A stretch of 64,000 bases of DNA, taken from positions 113,890-177,889 of the forward strand of contig NZ_JACWFG010000018.1 of assembly GCF_019749295.1 (NCBI RefSeq), written 5' to 3'. Of this stretch, positions 15,075 through 24,522 are shown in pieces. The notes under the pieces are model-generated. The model was not told where the DNA came from. It ran no database searches and saw nothing but the letters and a program-made list of their open reading frames with translations. Both the position numbers and the translations under genes were made by a program. The stretch's first letter is position 1; every line of letters starts with the position of its first letter. This stretch comes from Neobacillus niacini (lineage in GTDB: Bacteria; Bacillota; Bacilli; Bacillales; Cytobacillaceae).

Positions 15075-16637
15075 ATGACAACTACTATTGGAAAAATTTT
15101 CGAATTAACGGTAAAAAGATTTCCGAACAAGGAAGCTATTTTTGACGTTAGGAAAAACGTCCGCTATACGTACAAAGAGTGGAATGAGCAGGTAAACCGG
15201 CTTGCCCATGCATTGGTGAGTGAAGGAGTAAAAAAAGGAGATCGTGTTTCTACGTTCATGTTTAATACGGAAGAGCTTGGGACTGCTTTCTTTGCCTGTA
15301 CTAAGATTGGTGCCATCTTTAATCCAATAAACTTCCGTTTAATGCCTGAGGAAGTGGCTTTTATTCTATCAGATGCAACGCCAAAGGTTGTTCTTTTTGA
15401 AAAGGCGCTGGAGCCTGTTATCGCTGCAATCGAAAACCGTTTTGACTCAACCGCCTTTTGGTTTATTGATGAAGAAACACCAGCTTATGCTGAAAGTTAT
15501 CATGCAAAACTTGCTGGCTCATCGATTGAAGAAATTCAGGCTGATGTGAATGAAAATGATATTTATGCGTTCATTTATACAAGCGGGACAACAGGAAGGC
15601 CAAAAGGGGTTATGCATAGCCATCGAAATATGGTAGACCAAAGTATGCTTTGTATTGCGGCCCAAAAGCTGGAACCTGAGGATGTTGGACTTGTTACTGC
15701 TCCAATGTTCCATTGTGCCGAACTTCACTGTGCCTTTTTGCCAAGAATTCAGGCCGGAGCACGAAATGTTATCCTCCATCAATTTAATCCTAAAGTCATC
15801 TTACAATTAATTCAGCAGGAGAAAATCACGAAGTTTTTTGCGGCACCAACAATGTGGAACATGCTGCTGCAAGAAGATTTAAGTCTGTATAACACGGAAA
15901 GTCTCAAGCTTGGTTTATATGGTGCGGCCCCCATGGCACCGTCTCTTGTTCATGCTCTCCACGACCGATTCGGTATCGGGTTAGTTCAGGCATATGGGAT
16001 GACAGAAATGGGTCCTGCGATTACGTTCTTATCCGAGAAGGATCAGCTTAGAAAGGCAGGATCAGCTGGGCAGGCAGCTTATAATCATGATATTCGCGTG
16101 GTTCGTACAAGAGAGGATGGACCATCTGATCCTGATGATATCGTTCCAGTAGGTGAAACAGGTGAGATTATTGTAAAAGGACCATGCATGATGACAGGCT
16201 ATTTTAATCGGGATGAAGCTACTGAAAAATCGATGTACAAAGGCTGGTATCATTCAGGTGATATCGGTTACCTTGACGCCGAGGGCTTTCTATTCGTCAA
16301 TGACCGGGTGGACGATATGATTATCAGCGGCGGAGAGAATATTTACCCGCGTGAAGTCGAGGATGTTTTGCATGCGCATGAAGGAGTGCTGGATGTAGCC
16401 ATTGTCGGCCAGCCAGATGACCGCTGGGGAGAAACTGTTACCGCTTTTGTCGTGAAAAAGGACCCTGCGCTGACAGAGCAGGATCTAGAAGACTATTGTA
16501 AAAACAGTGATAGCCTAGCGAACTACAAACGCCCGCGTAAATACGTCTTCTGTGAAGCATTGCCGCGGAATGCTAGCGGTAAGATTCAAAAATTCGTGCT
16601 GCGTAAACAGTTGGAAGAACTGTTTACGCAGGGATAA
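15075..16637 (+). CDS. Acyl-CoA synthetase (AMP-forming), second of two
   Basis: A 520-residue adenylate-forming ligase with P-loop YTSGTTGRPKGVMHSHRN, QAYGMTEMGPAITFL, YHSGDIGYLDAEGFLFVNDR, DDMIISGGENIYPREVEDV and the catalytic Lys in PRNASGKIQKFVL. It is clearly paralogous to the ligase at 12354, but divergent enough to imply a different acid. TTGGAGGAG sits 5 nt before the ATG. It is the last gene of the operon and ends 6 bp before a strong terminator. Confidence 0.9.
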   Translation: MTTTIGKIFELTVKRFPNKEAIFDVRKNVRYTYKEWNEQVNRLAHALVSEGVKKGDRVSTFMFNTEELGTAFFACTKIGAIFNPINFRLMPEEVAFILSDATPKVVLFEKALEPVIAAIENRFDSTAFWFIDEETPAYAESYHAKLAGSSIEEIQADVNENDIYAFIYTSGTTGRPKGVMHSHRNMVDQSMLCIAAQKLEPEDVGLVTAPMFHCAELHCAFLPRIQAGARNVILHQFNPKVILQLIQQEKITKFFAAPTMWNMLLQEDLSLYNTESLKLGLYGAAPMAPSLVHALHDRFGIGLVQAYGMTEMGPAITFLSEKDQLRKAGSAGQAAYNHDIRVVRTREDGPSDPDDIVPVGETGEIIVKGPCMMTGYFNRDEATEKSMYKGWYHSGDIGYLDAEGFLFVNDRVDDMIISGGENIYPREVEDVLHAHEGVLDVAIVGQPDDRWGETVTAFVVKKDPALTEQDLEDYCKNSDSLANYKRPRKYVFCEALPRNASGKIQKFVLRKQLEELFTQG

Positions 16638-16643
16638 TGATTG

Positions 16644-16680
16644 AAAAGACCGCTGAGTGGTTATCTCAGCGGTCTTTTAC
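16644..16680 (+). terminator. Terminator of the acyl-CoA operon
   Basis: AAAAGACCGCTGAG pairs with CTCAGCGGTCTTTT across TGGTTAT. The tandem-repeat array begins at the next base. Confidence 0.85.
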
Positions 16681-17174
16681 TTGCGGATAAGCAGGAATTA
16701 GTTGCGGATAAGCAGGAATTAGTTGCGGATAAGCAGGAATTAGTTGCGGATAAGCAGGAATTAGTTGCGGATAGCAGGAATTAGTTGCGGATAGCAGGAA
16801 TTAGTTGCGGATAGCGAGAAATACTGGCGGATAGCGAGAAATACTGGCGGATAACGAAAATTACTCTCGCATAGCGGATAATACTCTCGTATAGCGAAAA
16901 TTACTCTCGCATAGCAGAAAACACTCTCGGATAACGAAAATTACTCTCGCATAGCAGAAAACACTATCGGATAACGAAAAATACTCTCGCATAGCAGAAA
17001 ACACTATCGGATAACGAAAAATACTCTCGCATAGCAGAAAACACTCTCGGATAACGAAAATTACTCTCGCATAGCAGAAAACACTCTCAGATAACGAAAA
17101 TTACTCTCGCATAGCGGAAAACACTCTCGGATAACGAAAATTACTTTCACATAGCATAAATTTACTCTCGGATA
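16681..17174. repeat. Tandem array of 24 units of 20-21 bp
   Basis: Four identical 21-bp units TTGCGGATAAGCAGGAATTAG (16681-16764) are followed by 20-bp units that change stepwise. From about 16905 they alternate as TCTCGCATAGCAGAAAACAC and TCTCGGATAACGAAAATTAC, giving a 40-bp higher-order period. The last full unit is degenerate (17145-17165) and a partial unit ends near 17174. The unit length is not a multiple of three, so it is not coding. No transposase or spacer-like diversity is present. It fills the gap between the acyl-CoA operon terminator and the recQ -10 box. Confidence 0.95.
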
Positions 17175-17188
17175 CATTGAAAAAAAGG

Positions 17189-17194
17189 TATAAT
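17189..17194 (+). promoter_or_regulatory. -10 box of recQ
   Basis: A perfect TATAAT lies 35 bp before the recQ start. No good -35 box sits 17 bp upstream; that position falls in the last partial repeat unit (TCTCGG). Confidence 0.45.
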
Positions 17195-17228
17195 AAGAGA
17201 AGATTATTTAGTAGAAGGGGGAGACGTT

Positions 17229-19367
17229 TTGTTATTTGAAAAAGCTCAGCGATTACTAGAAACTCATTTTGGTTACTCATCTTTTCGAAATGGGCAGGAG
17301 CTGGCAATCCAATCCGTACTAGCTGGAGAAAATACAATTTGTGTTATGCCAACTGGCGGAGGAAAATCAATTTGTTATCAAATTCCTGCACTTGTTTTAC
17401 CTGGTACCACGATTGTAATATCCCCGTTAATCTCACTTATGAAGGATCAAGTCGATGCCCTCGTACAGGTAGGAATTCCTGCAACTTTTATCAATAGCTC
17501 ACTAAGTTACAATGAAGCCAATGAACGAATCAGGGAAGCGAAGCAAGGAATGTACAAGCTCCTTTACATCGCCCCCGAGCGCTTAGAATCTCGTGAATTT
17601 ATCGAGGAATTGCAGCAAATGGAGATTCCGTTAGTAGCAGTAGATGAAGCACATTGTATCTCGCAATGGGGTCATGATTTCCGGCCGAGCTATCGTCATA
17701 TTAAGCAAATGGTCTACAGTCTTCCTCAGAAACCCAATGTATTGGCGCTAACTGCAACAGCGACGCCAAGGGTTCGCGAGGATATCTGTGAAACACTGGA
17801 TATCGATGAGGAGAATTCAATTATTACGGGATTTGAACGAGAGAATCTTTCCTTTTCTGTGATAAAAGGTCAAGATAGATTAAACTTTCTTAGAGATTAT
17901 TTAAAACAGAATGAAAAAGAAGCTGGTATTATCTATGCAGCGACAAGGAAAAACGTTGACCAGCTTTACGAGAGACTGAAAAAAGCCAATATTAATGTTG
18001 CCCGATATCATGCAGGAATGGGGGACGCAGAGCGCATACGTGAGCAGGACAGATTTTTAAAAGATGAAGCCTCTGTTATGGTCGCCACTTCAGCCTTTGG
18101 AATGGGTATCGACAAATCCAACATCCGGTATGTCCTCCATTTTCAACTTCCGAAAAATATGGAAAGCTATTATCAAGAGGCGGGGCGTGCAGGACGTGAC
18201 GGACTTGAGAGTGAATGTATCCTGCTATATTCCTCACAGGATGTACAAGTTCAGCGCTTTTTAATTGACCAATCCAGCGACCGGGCACGAATCACACAGG
18301 AGCTGGAAAAGCTGCAGCAGATGGTTGATTATTGCCATACTGAAAATTGCCTGCAGGAGTTTATTCTTAAATATTTTGGGGAAATTGAAACTGATTCTTG
18401 TGGAAGGTGCGGTAACTGTCTCGATTCCCGCTCAAGTAACGACGTAACGAAGGAAGCGCAAATGGTACTTTCTTGTTTAATCCGAATGGGACAGAGATTC
18501 GGCAAAACTCTGACAGCACAAGTATTAACAGGTTCAAGAAATAAAAAGGTAACCGAGATGGGTTTTGACAAGTTAACCACCTATGGAATTATGAAGGAAA
18601 AAGGTTTGAAAGAAGTCACTGATTTTATCGAGTTTTTAATCTCTCAAGAATTAATCGCGATTGAACAGGGGCAATTTCCAACTCTGTATGTATCTTCTAA
18701 AGGGAAGGACATTCTGCTTGGGATAGAACAAGTCCATAGGAGAGAAAGTGTCAAAGTTAAAGAAATTTCAAAAGATGATCCATTATTTGAAACCTTACGG
18801 GAAGTTAGGAGAACAATTGCTGAAAGTGAAAATGTTCCGCCATTTGTTATTTTTTCTGATGCAGCCCTAAAGGATATGTGTGCCAAACTGCCTAAAACGA
18901 ACGAAGAATTCCTAACGGTAAGTGGAGTCGGGGAGCATAAACTGAAGAAATATGGACTAGATTTTATTCAATCCATCCGAGCTTTTTGTGAAGCACACCC
19001 TGAACGCAAAGCTGAATCTGTTGTCGGAGCTGCACCAAAAAAGCCAGCCAAAAAAAAGGCTGTAGGTGATTCCCACCTAGAGACATTCCAGTTTCATCAG
19101 CAAAACTTATCCATTGATGAAATAGCTAAAAGTAGAGATTTGGCTATTAGTACTGTAGAAAGCCACTTAATCCAATGTGCTCAGCAAGGTATGGAGGTTG
19201 ATTTTACACGACTTATTCCGGCAGAATACATTCAATTATTAGAGAAAGCTGTTCAAGAGGCTGGCAGGGATCGACTAAAGCCGATTAAAGAACAATTACC
19301 TGAAGAGGTTAGTTATTTTATGATAAAGGGTTATCTATATTTTTTAAGTAAAAAGAATAAGGGATAG
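17229..19367 (+). CDS. recQ: ATP-dependent DNA helicase RecQ
   Basis: A 712-residue helicase. Motif I is PTGGGKSICYQ, motif II VDEAHCISQWGHDFRPSY, motif III ALTATATPRV, and motif VI QEAGRAGRDGLESECIL. A zinc-binding RQC region (CLQEFILKYFG..CGRCGNC) follows, then an HRDC domain around residues 530-600 (FVIFSDAALKDMCAKLP...VSGVGEHKLKKYG) and a C-terminal helix-turn-helix extension. It unwinds DNA 3'-5' in recombinational repair. The start codon is TTG, with GGGGGAG about 5 nt upstream. At 712 residues it is longer than B. subtilis RecQ (591), with the extra length at the C-terminal helix-turn-helix. Confidence 0.95.
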   Translation: MLFEKAQRLLETHFGYSSFRNGQELAIQSVLAGENTICVMPTGGGKSICYQIPALVLPGTTIVISPLISLMKDQVDALVQVGIPATFINSSLSYNEANERIREAKQGMYKLLYIAPERLESREFIEELQQMEIPLVAVDEAHCISQWGHDFRPSYRHIKQMVYSLPQKPNVLALTATATPRVREDICETLDIDEENSIITGFERENLSFSVIKGQDRLNFLRDYLKQNEKEAGIIYAATRKNVDQLYERLKKANINVARYHAGMGDAERIREQDRFLKDEASVMVATSAFGMGIDKSNIRYVLHFQLPKNMESYYQEAGRAGRDGLESECILLYSSQDVQVQRFLIDQSSDRARITQELEKLQQMVDYCHTENCLQEFILKYFGEIETDSCGRCGNCLDSRSSNDVTKEAQMVLSCLIRMGQRFGKTLTAQVLTGSRNKKVTEMGFDKLTTYGIMKEKGLKEVTDFIEFLISQELIAIEQGQFPTLYVSSKGKDILLGIEQVHRRESVKVKEISKDDPLFETLREVRRTIAESENVPPFVIFSDAALKDMCAKLPKTNEEFLTVSGVGEHKLKKYGLDFIQSIRAFCEAHPERKAESVVGAAPKKPAKKKAVGDSHLETFQFHQQNLSIDEIAKSRDLAISTVESHLIQCAQQGMEVDFTRLIPAEYIQLLEKAVQEAGRDRLKPIKEQLPEEVSYFMIKGYLYFLSKKNKG

Positions 19368-19452
19368 TGGTATTTTTAGAAAATTCACAATTTTTTTGTC
19401 ATCTGCTCTGCTTATTTGTTGATATTTCCCGGGAATTTGTCGATTAAAGTAT

Positions 19453-19483
19453 AAATAGCCGTATGCAGCATACGGCTATTTTC
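19453..19483. terminator. Bidirectional terminator between recQ and ywcJ
   Basis: AAATAGCCGTATG pairs perfectly with CATACGGCTATTT across CAG. The two genes converge on it. Confidence 0.8.
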
Positions 19484-20271
19484 TATTCTTTATAATCATC
19501 TAAAAATGGTTTATTCACAAAATAATACATCCACGCCATTAACATACTGCCGCCAAATAAGTTTCCAATAGTTACAGGGATTAAGTTATGGAAAACTCCG
19601 GCCCATGAAATGGTTCCTGGATGGTTCAACACTAAGGCAATGGCAAATGTACACATATTGGCAATACTGTGTTCATACCCGGAAATAAAAAAGCAAAACA
19701 CGAAGAGCATCATCGAAAACATTTTGGGTCCGTCTCCCTTAAGGCCCATTGGTATAAAGAAGGCTAGGCAGACGAGCCAATTACAAAGGATACCTCGGAA
19801 AAAAAGTTCCATTGTGGGTACTTGCATTTTCTTTTCTACAACACTTAATAAAAAGCCATTAACTGAGGATTCTTCGTATAATCCAGTTGTGAAAATCATC
19901 AACGCGAAAACAGCTGCTCCTAAAATATTGCCAATGTAGCTGCTGACCCATAACTGAGTAACCTCAAGCCATGCCATTTTTCCACGTAATGCTGCATAGG
20001 TATAATAAAAGGTATTACCAGTAAATAAATCCCCGCCGCCATATGCAATTAGGATAATGGCTGAACCAAAGGTAAGTGCCGCCATTGGATAGGCAAAAGG
20101 GGAGTGTTCTAGGTAGAAATAGTTACCTGTTTTAAAAGCAACAATTACACCAAACCCGATAAACATACTTGCGAGCATGGCTCGTAAAATATATCGTAAC
20201 AGGCTTTGTCTAAAAATTTTTACTTTCTTTAACGCCAGCTTTTCAACTTCACTTAAGAGTGGCATTTCCAT
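19483..20271 (-). CDS. ywcJ: Formate/nitrite transporter family channel (YwcJ-like)
   Basis: A 262-residue membrane protein of the FNT family with six predicted spans. Signatures are AYGGGDLFTGNTFYYTYAAL, GILCNWLVCLAFFIPMGLKGDG and FFISGYEHSIANMCTFA. It should conduct small monovalent anions such as nitrite or formate. I start it at MEMPLLSEVEKLALKKVKIF because that aligns with the B. subtilis YwcJ N-terminus and a GGTGA motif lies 8 nt upstream. A longer frame up to 20343 is open but has no ribosome site. A nitrite channel fits the nitrate-reductase operon at 34 kb. It is divergent from yfkAB. Confidence 0.88.
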   Translation of the reverse strand: MEMPLLSEVEKLALKKVKIFRQSLLRYILRAMLASMFIGFGVIVAFKTGNYFYLEHSPFAYPMAALTFGSAIILIAYGGGDLFTGNTFYYTYAALRGKMAWLEVTQLWVSSYIGNILGAAVFALMIFTTGLYEESSVNGFLLSVVEKKMQVPTMELFFRGILCNWLVCLAFFIPMGLKGDGPKMFSMMLFVFCFFISGYEHSIANMCTFAIALVLNHPGTISWAGVFHNLIPVTIGNLFGGSMLMAWMYYFVNKPFLDDYKE

Positions 20272-20463
20272 TATGTACGTCACCATCCACTGTTTAACAA
20301 TTTCTATCATGTTAGTTTTAACGAGAAACATTAAATTATGCATGTCTAGAATAATAGATTAAATAATAACATAGGTTTTAAATTAATACTTAATGTTAAC
20401 AAAAAATACTATATTTCAGTTATAATGAAATGGTTTTTTAATACTGATTTTAAGGAGTTTACT

Positions 20464-21582
20464 ATGTCCTACTTGAAAAAAATAACCCCGGAATATGACC
20501 CGTGGGAAGCTTATAATGACATTAAGCAGTACGGAAAACCTCAACTTACCAATATTGAATTCACGACCACTACCTTATGTAATATGCGCTGCGAGCATTG
20601 TGCAGTAGGGTACACCCTCCAACCAAAAGACCCGGATGCGCTTCCTCTTGATTTACTTTTGAGCAGGTTAGATGAAATTCAAACACTAAACGCACTTAGT
20701 ATTACAGGTGGAGAACCAATGCTTTCTCTTGCCTCTATCAAAAATTATGTGGTTCCTTTATTAAAATATGCTCATGAACGAGGAGTCCGGACCCAAATTA
20801 ATTCGAATTTAACGCTGGACCTAGCACGGTATGAGTTAATTATTCCATATTTAGATGTCATGCATATCTCGCATAACTGGGGAACGATAGATGATTTCGT
20901 CGAAGGCGGGTTTGCAAGAATGGAGCGCAAGCCTGATTATAAACAGCGAGAAAAGTATTTTCAGAGGATGATAGAAAATAGCAGAGAGCTGGTGAAGGCG
21001 GGGGTAATGGTTTCGGCTGAAACAATGCTTAACAAGCGGACACTCCCTTATTTAGAGAAAATCCACCGTCAAATTGTTGATGAAATGCACTGTCAGCGTC
21101 ACGAGGTTCACCCTATGTATCCAAGTGATTTTGCGAGCAATCTTGAAACATTATCTCTAAATGAAATAAGAGATGCTATTCATCATTTACTAGATGTTCG
21201 TGATGAAGATGTATGGATGCTGTTTGGAACTCTTCCCTTTTATGCATGCAGCCATAAGTTAGAGGATTTAGAGCTTCTAAATCGGCTCTTTCAAAGTAAA
21301 AATGTAACCGTAAGAAATGACCCTGATGGCCGGTCCCGCTTAAATGTTAATATCTTTAATGGAGATATAATCGTTACTGATTTTGGTGATACTCCGCCGC
21401 TGGGAAATGTTTTAGATACTAAGCTGACAGATGCATACGAGAACTGGCAATCTTCTGCTATTGCTAAGGAACTGAGCTGTCATTGTCCAGCTGCTGCCTG
21501 TCTTGGACCTAATATCTTAGTGAAAAATAGTTACTACCAAGATATAGATTTTTCTATGCAAAAAAACAAAATAAGCAAATGA
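20464..21582 (+). CDS. yfkAB: Radical SAM protein YfkAB
   Basis: A 372-residue radical SAM enzyme with the cluster motif CNMRCEHC near residue 40, followed by SITGGEPMLS (SAM contact). A C-terminal cysteine cluster, CHCPAAACLG, lies near residue 350. This matches the YfkAB family (radical SAM with a CxCxxxxC motif), whose reaction is unknown. AAGGAG lies 7 nt before the chosen ATG (MSYLKKITPEYDP). It is monocistronic, with a strong convergent terminator at its end. In B. subtilis 168 this gene is annotated as split; here it is one intact frame. Confidence 0.9.
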   Translation: MSYLKKITPEYDPWEAYNDIKQYGKPQLTNIEFTTTTLCNMRCEHCAVGYTLQPKDPDALPLDLLLSRLDEIQTLNALSITGGEPMLSLASIKNYVVPLLKYAHERGVRTQINSNLTLDLARYELIIPYLDVMHISHNWGTIDDFVEGGFARMERKPDYKQREKYFQRMIENSRELVKAGVMVSAETMLNKRTLPYLEKIHRQIVDEMHCQRHEVHPMYPSDFASNLETLSLNEIRDAIHHLLDVRDEDVWMLFGTLPFYACSHKLEDLELLNRLFQSKNVTVRNDPDGRSRLNVNIFNGDIIVTDFGDTPPLGNVLDTKLTDAYENWQSSAIAKELSCHCPAAACLGPNILVKNSYYQDIDFSMQKNKISK

Positions 21583-21615
21583 AAAAGGCAGGGATTACCT
21601 GCCTTTTTCATTTGC
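21575..21615. terminator. Bidirectional terminator
   Basis: GCAAATGAAAAAGGCAGG pairs perfectly over 18 bp with CCTGCCTTTTTCATTTGC around GATTA. It sits between the convergent yfkAB and MFS genes and overlaps both stops. Confidence 0.9.
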
Positions 21616-22814
21616 TACGCTGTATGTTTAACCAACTTCGGATGACGGTGCATTGAGATAAATAAAATAATTCCGCTGACTATTAATAAAACACTAGTAC
21701 TAATAAACACAGCGGAAAATCCTAAATAACCTGAAATAAATCCACCCAGCATTGGTCCTATGATATTTCCGAGGAACCGTAAGCTTGTATTGTAGCCTAG
21801 GACTTCACCTTGCATAGCAATGGGGGCCTCTTGCCGAATGTAGGCAATGCGGACTGGGATAATTCCTCCAATTGCAATTCCCAGGGTAAAGCGGATAATA
21901 ACTAATTGCCAGTACTCAGTAACGGCTGCACCAGGAAGGTATATGATCCCTGATACAAAAAGCAGTATGACGAGGATTTTAATATAACCATGTTTATCCG
22001 CAATCTTCCCCCAATTTCTCGACATCAGCAGGTTTCCTAATCCAGCTGCGGAAAAGGCAATTCCGGAGTAAAATGCGATGTTCGTGTGACCATGCAGTTC
22101 ACTGACAAATAAAGATAGAATTGGCTGTATGCTAAAATGGGCAATTTGTACGAGTGCCGAGATCAGTAAAACCGTTAACAATACTGGATTCCTAACAATA
22201 TGTGTGAAAACTTCCTTACTAGAATAGTGTGATTTGGTTCCTTTTTTCGCTTCCATTACATACTCTTTTGTCGCAAAAACGAGCAGTCCAGAAACAATAA
22301 TGGCAATAGATGTCCATTTAAAGGTCAAGGCGTAACCCAGTGAATCCGCTAAAACCCCGCCAAGCATCGGACCAAGCAGTGAACCAGTGATACTGCCTGT
22401 TTGCAATGTACCAAGGACACGGCCCGCTATTTCCTTCGGTGTTTGTGTGGAAATAAATGCTTGTGACATTGGAATAAATCCTGTGAAAAACCCCATCAAA
22501 AGCCGCAAGAGGAATAGCTGCCAAACGGATTGAACAAAGCCCATGAGGAATATCGAGCATCCCATTCCAATTGCACAAATAATTAGGATTTTTTTTCTTC
22601 CATAGCGGTCGCCAATTCTTCCCCAAATGGGTGAAAAGATAAAAGCAGATACAAACGTTACAGCAAAGGTTATTCCAGACCAGTGCTGTACATATTTTTC
22701 TGAAAAGTCACCAAAGGTCTCTATGTACAAGGAAATAAACGGCAGAACCATGGTCATACTTCCAGCAACAAAGAAATTAGCGAACCACATGATTAAGATA
22801 TTTCTTTTCGCCAT
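21615..22814 (-). CDS. MFS multidrug exporter (MdtG/YttB-like)
   Basis: A 399-residue, 12-span MFS transporter. The loop 2-3 motif is GRIGDRYGRKKILII, with its counterpart in the second half GKIADKHGYIKILVI, and antiporter motif C is GSLLGPMLGGVLADSLG. It resembles the drug:H+ antiporter group of Bacillus (YttB, MdtG). The ATG at 22814 is bounded upstream by an in-frame TGA. Its GAGGTGAGC-type site is about 20 nt away, so the true ribosome contact is unclear. It is monocistronic, convergent with yfkAB and divergent from the SAM-riboswitch gene. Confidence 0.88.
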   Translation of the reverse strand: MAKRNILIMWFANFFVAGSMTMVLPFISLYIETFGDFSEKYVQHWSGITFAVTFVSAFIFSPIWGRIGDRYGRKKILIICAIGMGCSIFLMGFVQSVWQLFLLRLLMGFFTGFIPMSQAFISTQTPKEIAGRVLGTLQTGSITGSLLGPMLGGVLADSLGYALTFKWTSIAIIVSGLLVFATKEYVMEAKKGTKSHYSSKEVFTHIVRNPVLLTVLLISALVQIAHFSIQPILSLFVSELHGHTNIAFYSGIAFSAAGLGNLLMSRNWGKIADKHGYIKILVILLFVSGIIYLPGAAVTEYWQLVIIRFTLGIAIGGIIPVRIAYIRQEAPIAMQGEVLGYNTSLRFLGNIIGPMLGGFISGYLGFSAVFISTSVLLIVSGIILFISMHRHPKLVKHTA

Positions 22815-22994
22815 TTCCGATTTAGTCAGGCCAGCTCACCTCTTTTCATCTATTATTTCGGTTTGCTAAATATTATAATACCGAATTTTCAAGAAAATGA
22901 AAGTTATATACGTTTCTAGTGTTCTGGTTTTAGGTACGTTATTATGTGAGGTTGTGAAAGTAGAGGATTAATTTAAAATATTAAGAAAACACTA

Positions 22995-23023
22995 TTGACA
23001 AAATGTTAATAGAAGATTAAATT
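22995..23023 (+). promoter_or_regulatory. Promoter of the S-box transcript
   Basis: A perfect TTGACA (22995-23000), a 17-nt spacer and TAAATT (23018-23023) would start transcription near 23030, about 30 nt before the riboswitch. Confidence 0.65.
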
Positions 23024-23057
23024 TAGTTTAATACTTTAAACAAGTAAAATAATACGT

Positions 23058-23220
23058 TCTCTTATCAAGAGTGGCAGAGGGACTGGCCCTATGACGCCCA
23101 GCAACCGTTCCGTTTGGAATTGGTGCTAAATCCTGCAAAACAAGTAATTGTTTTGAAAGATAAGAGAGGAGTAATCCTTCTTTTTGTGATGAAACCTCTC
23201 TTACCTGGAGAGGTTTTTTG
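23058..23220 (+). promoter_or_regulatory. SAM-I (S-box) riboswitch with terminator
   Basis: The aptamer runs from TCTCTTATC (P1 left, 23058-23066) through the core TGGCAGAGGGACTGGCCC and GACGCCCAGCAACC to GATAAGAGA (P1 right, 23159-23167). An intrinsic terminator follows at 23192-23220: AAACCTCTC pairs with GAGAGGTTT, then a T run. The CCTCTCTTA on the terminator's left side could pair with the TAAGAGAGG of P1 as an anti-terminator. In this class SAM binding favours termination, so the downstream gene is expressed when SAM or methionine is low. Confidence 0.95.
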
Positions 23221-23292
23221 TTTTTCAATACTCTCCTAGGAGCAACGTTGGTGGGAATGCACGTACATATTAAAAAAAGGGGAGATTTCAAC

Positions 23293-24402
23293 ATGAAGAA
23301 GAATTTATTAAAGAGCACTTTTGTATCAGCGATTGCAGCAACACTTTTGCTAACAGGCTGCGGAGCTGGGGGAGAATCAAAGCAAACAAGCGGGAATACA
23401 ACCATTGAGGGGGTTCCGGAACGATTTGCAAAAGGAGATCAGCCAAAGATTAAGGTTATTCGAAAAATCGGTGGTGATGATCATACTGCTCAATTCCTAG
23501 CGGGTGCCAAACAAGAGGGAGAAGCGTTAGGATTCACCGTAGATGTTTTCACTGCAAATGGAGATACCGCGAAATTTCATGACGCGATTAATCAGGCTTT
23601 AAGCCAAGATTATGATGGATATGTCATTTCCCATGGTGACGATGATGCAACAGTAAACGATGTGAAGAAAATTGTAGAAGCAGGAAAAAGCATTGTTGCC
23701 TTTGACTCGAATCCTAATTTAACAACAGTGGAAGGTGTAACTCTTACATCACAGGATGATGAAGCATTGGCAACATTAGCATTAGATAAATTAGTTCAAG
23801 AAACGAAAGGTGAAGCAAATATCGCTTATCTTTGGGTCGATGGATTTCCACCAATGGTTCGACGAAATAAAGTGTACCAGGATGTCTTAGAAAAGAACCC
23901 AGGAATCAAGGAAGTAGAACGGTTTGGTATTGCTTCCGCTGATACTAGTGTTCAAACACAGAATGCGGTTGCTGCTATGCTGAATAAATATCCTAAAGGT
24001 GAATTAGATGCAATTTTTGCCACTTGGGATGCTTTTGCCATTGGTGCTGCACGTGCACTGAAGGAAGCAGGCAGAGAAGAAGTTAAGCTTTATGGTATCG
24101 ATGTATCAAATGCAGACCTGCAGGAAATTCAAAGAAAAGGCAGTGCTTGGAAGTATACTGCTGCCGTTGATCCGAAGCTTATTGGTGCTGTGAATATGAG
24201 ATTATTAGCCAAGAAACTAGCAGGAGAAGAAACTCCTCAAACCTATGATCTAGAAGCATCATTGATTTCACAAGAAGACCTTCAAAAATCAAAAGATCCA
24301 GTTAATATGGTAAACCTTGCCGATATTATTTCAGGCTGGGGGCAATCAACCGCTTTTGAAGAGGACTGGATGAAGAAGTTAAAGGAACACTATAAGAAGT
24401 AG
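23293..24402 (+). CDS. Sugar-type substrate-binding lipoprotein under S-box control
   Basis: A 369-residue periplasmic-binding-protein-like lipoprotein. The lipobox is LLLTGCGAG, with the lipidated Cys at residue 23. The body fits the ribose/galactose binding class (peripla_BP_4): KVIRKIGGDDHTAQFLAGAKQEGEALGF, YDGYVISHGDDDATV, SIVAFDSNPN and KLYGIDVSNADLQEI. AAGGGGAG precedes the ATG; the longer frame from 23218 lies inside the leader terminator. No permease or ATPase gene is adjacent, so it must work with a transporter encoded elsewhere or act as a receptor. Control by SAM suggests a sulfur-linked sugar such as 5-methylthioribose; this is inference. Its terminator is at 24420. Confidence 0.88.
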   Translation: MKKNLLKSTFVSAIAATLLLTGCGAGGESKQTSGNTTIEGVPERFAKGDQPKIKVIRKIGGDDHTAQFLAGAKQEGEALGFTVDVFTANGDTAKFHDAINQALSQDYDGYVISHGDDDATVNDVKKIVEAGKSIVAFDSNPNLTTVEGVTLTSQDDEALATLALDKLVQETKGEANIAYLWVDGFPPMVRRNKVYQDVLEKNPGIKEVERFGIASADTSVQTQNAVAAMLNKYPKGELDAIFATWDAFAIGAARALKEAGREEVKLYGIDVSNADLQEIQRKGSAWKYTAAVDPKLIGAVNMRLLAKKLAGEETPQTYDLEASLISQEDLQKSKDPVNMVNLADIISGWGQSTAFEEDWMKKLKEHYKK

Positions 24403-24419
24403 TATCAAAAGATGATAGT

Positions 24420-24452
24420 AACGCCTTTTCTCATTGAAAGGGCGTTTTTTTA
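24420..24452 (+). terminator. Terminator of the binding-protein gene
   Basis: AACGCCTTTTC pairs with GAAAGGGCGTT, followed by TTTTTTT. Confidence 0.8.
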
Positions 24453-24522
24453 TTGATAAAAGGCTGTGTTTTGATTAAACTTAGGAAATCATAAAAGAAA
24501 GAGTAATTGTGGTGAAGGATAG

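Noticed and set aside
16681..17174. CRISPR array
   Set aside because: Units are directly adjacent with no unique spacers and no cas genes.
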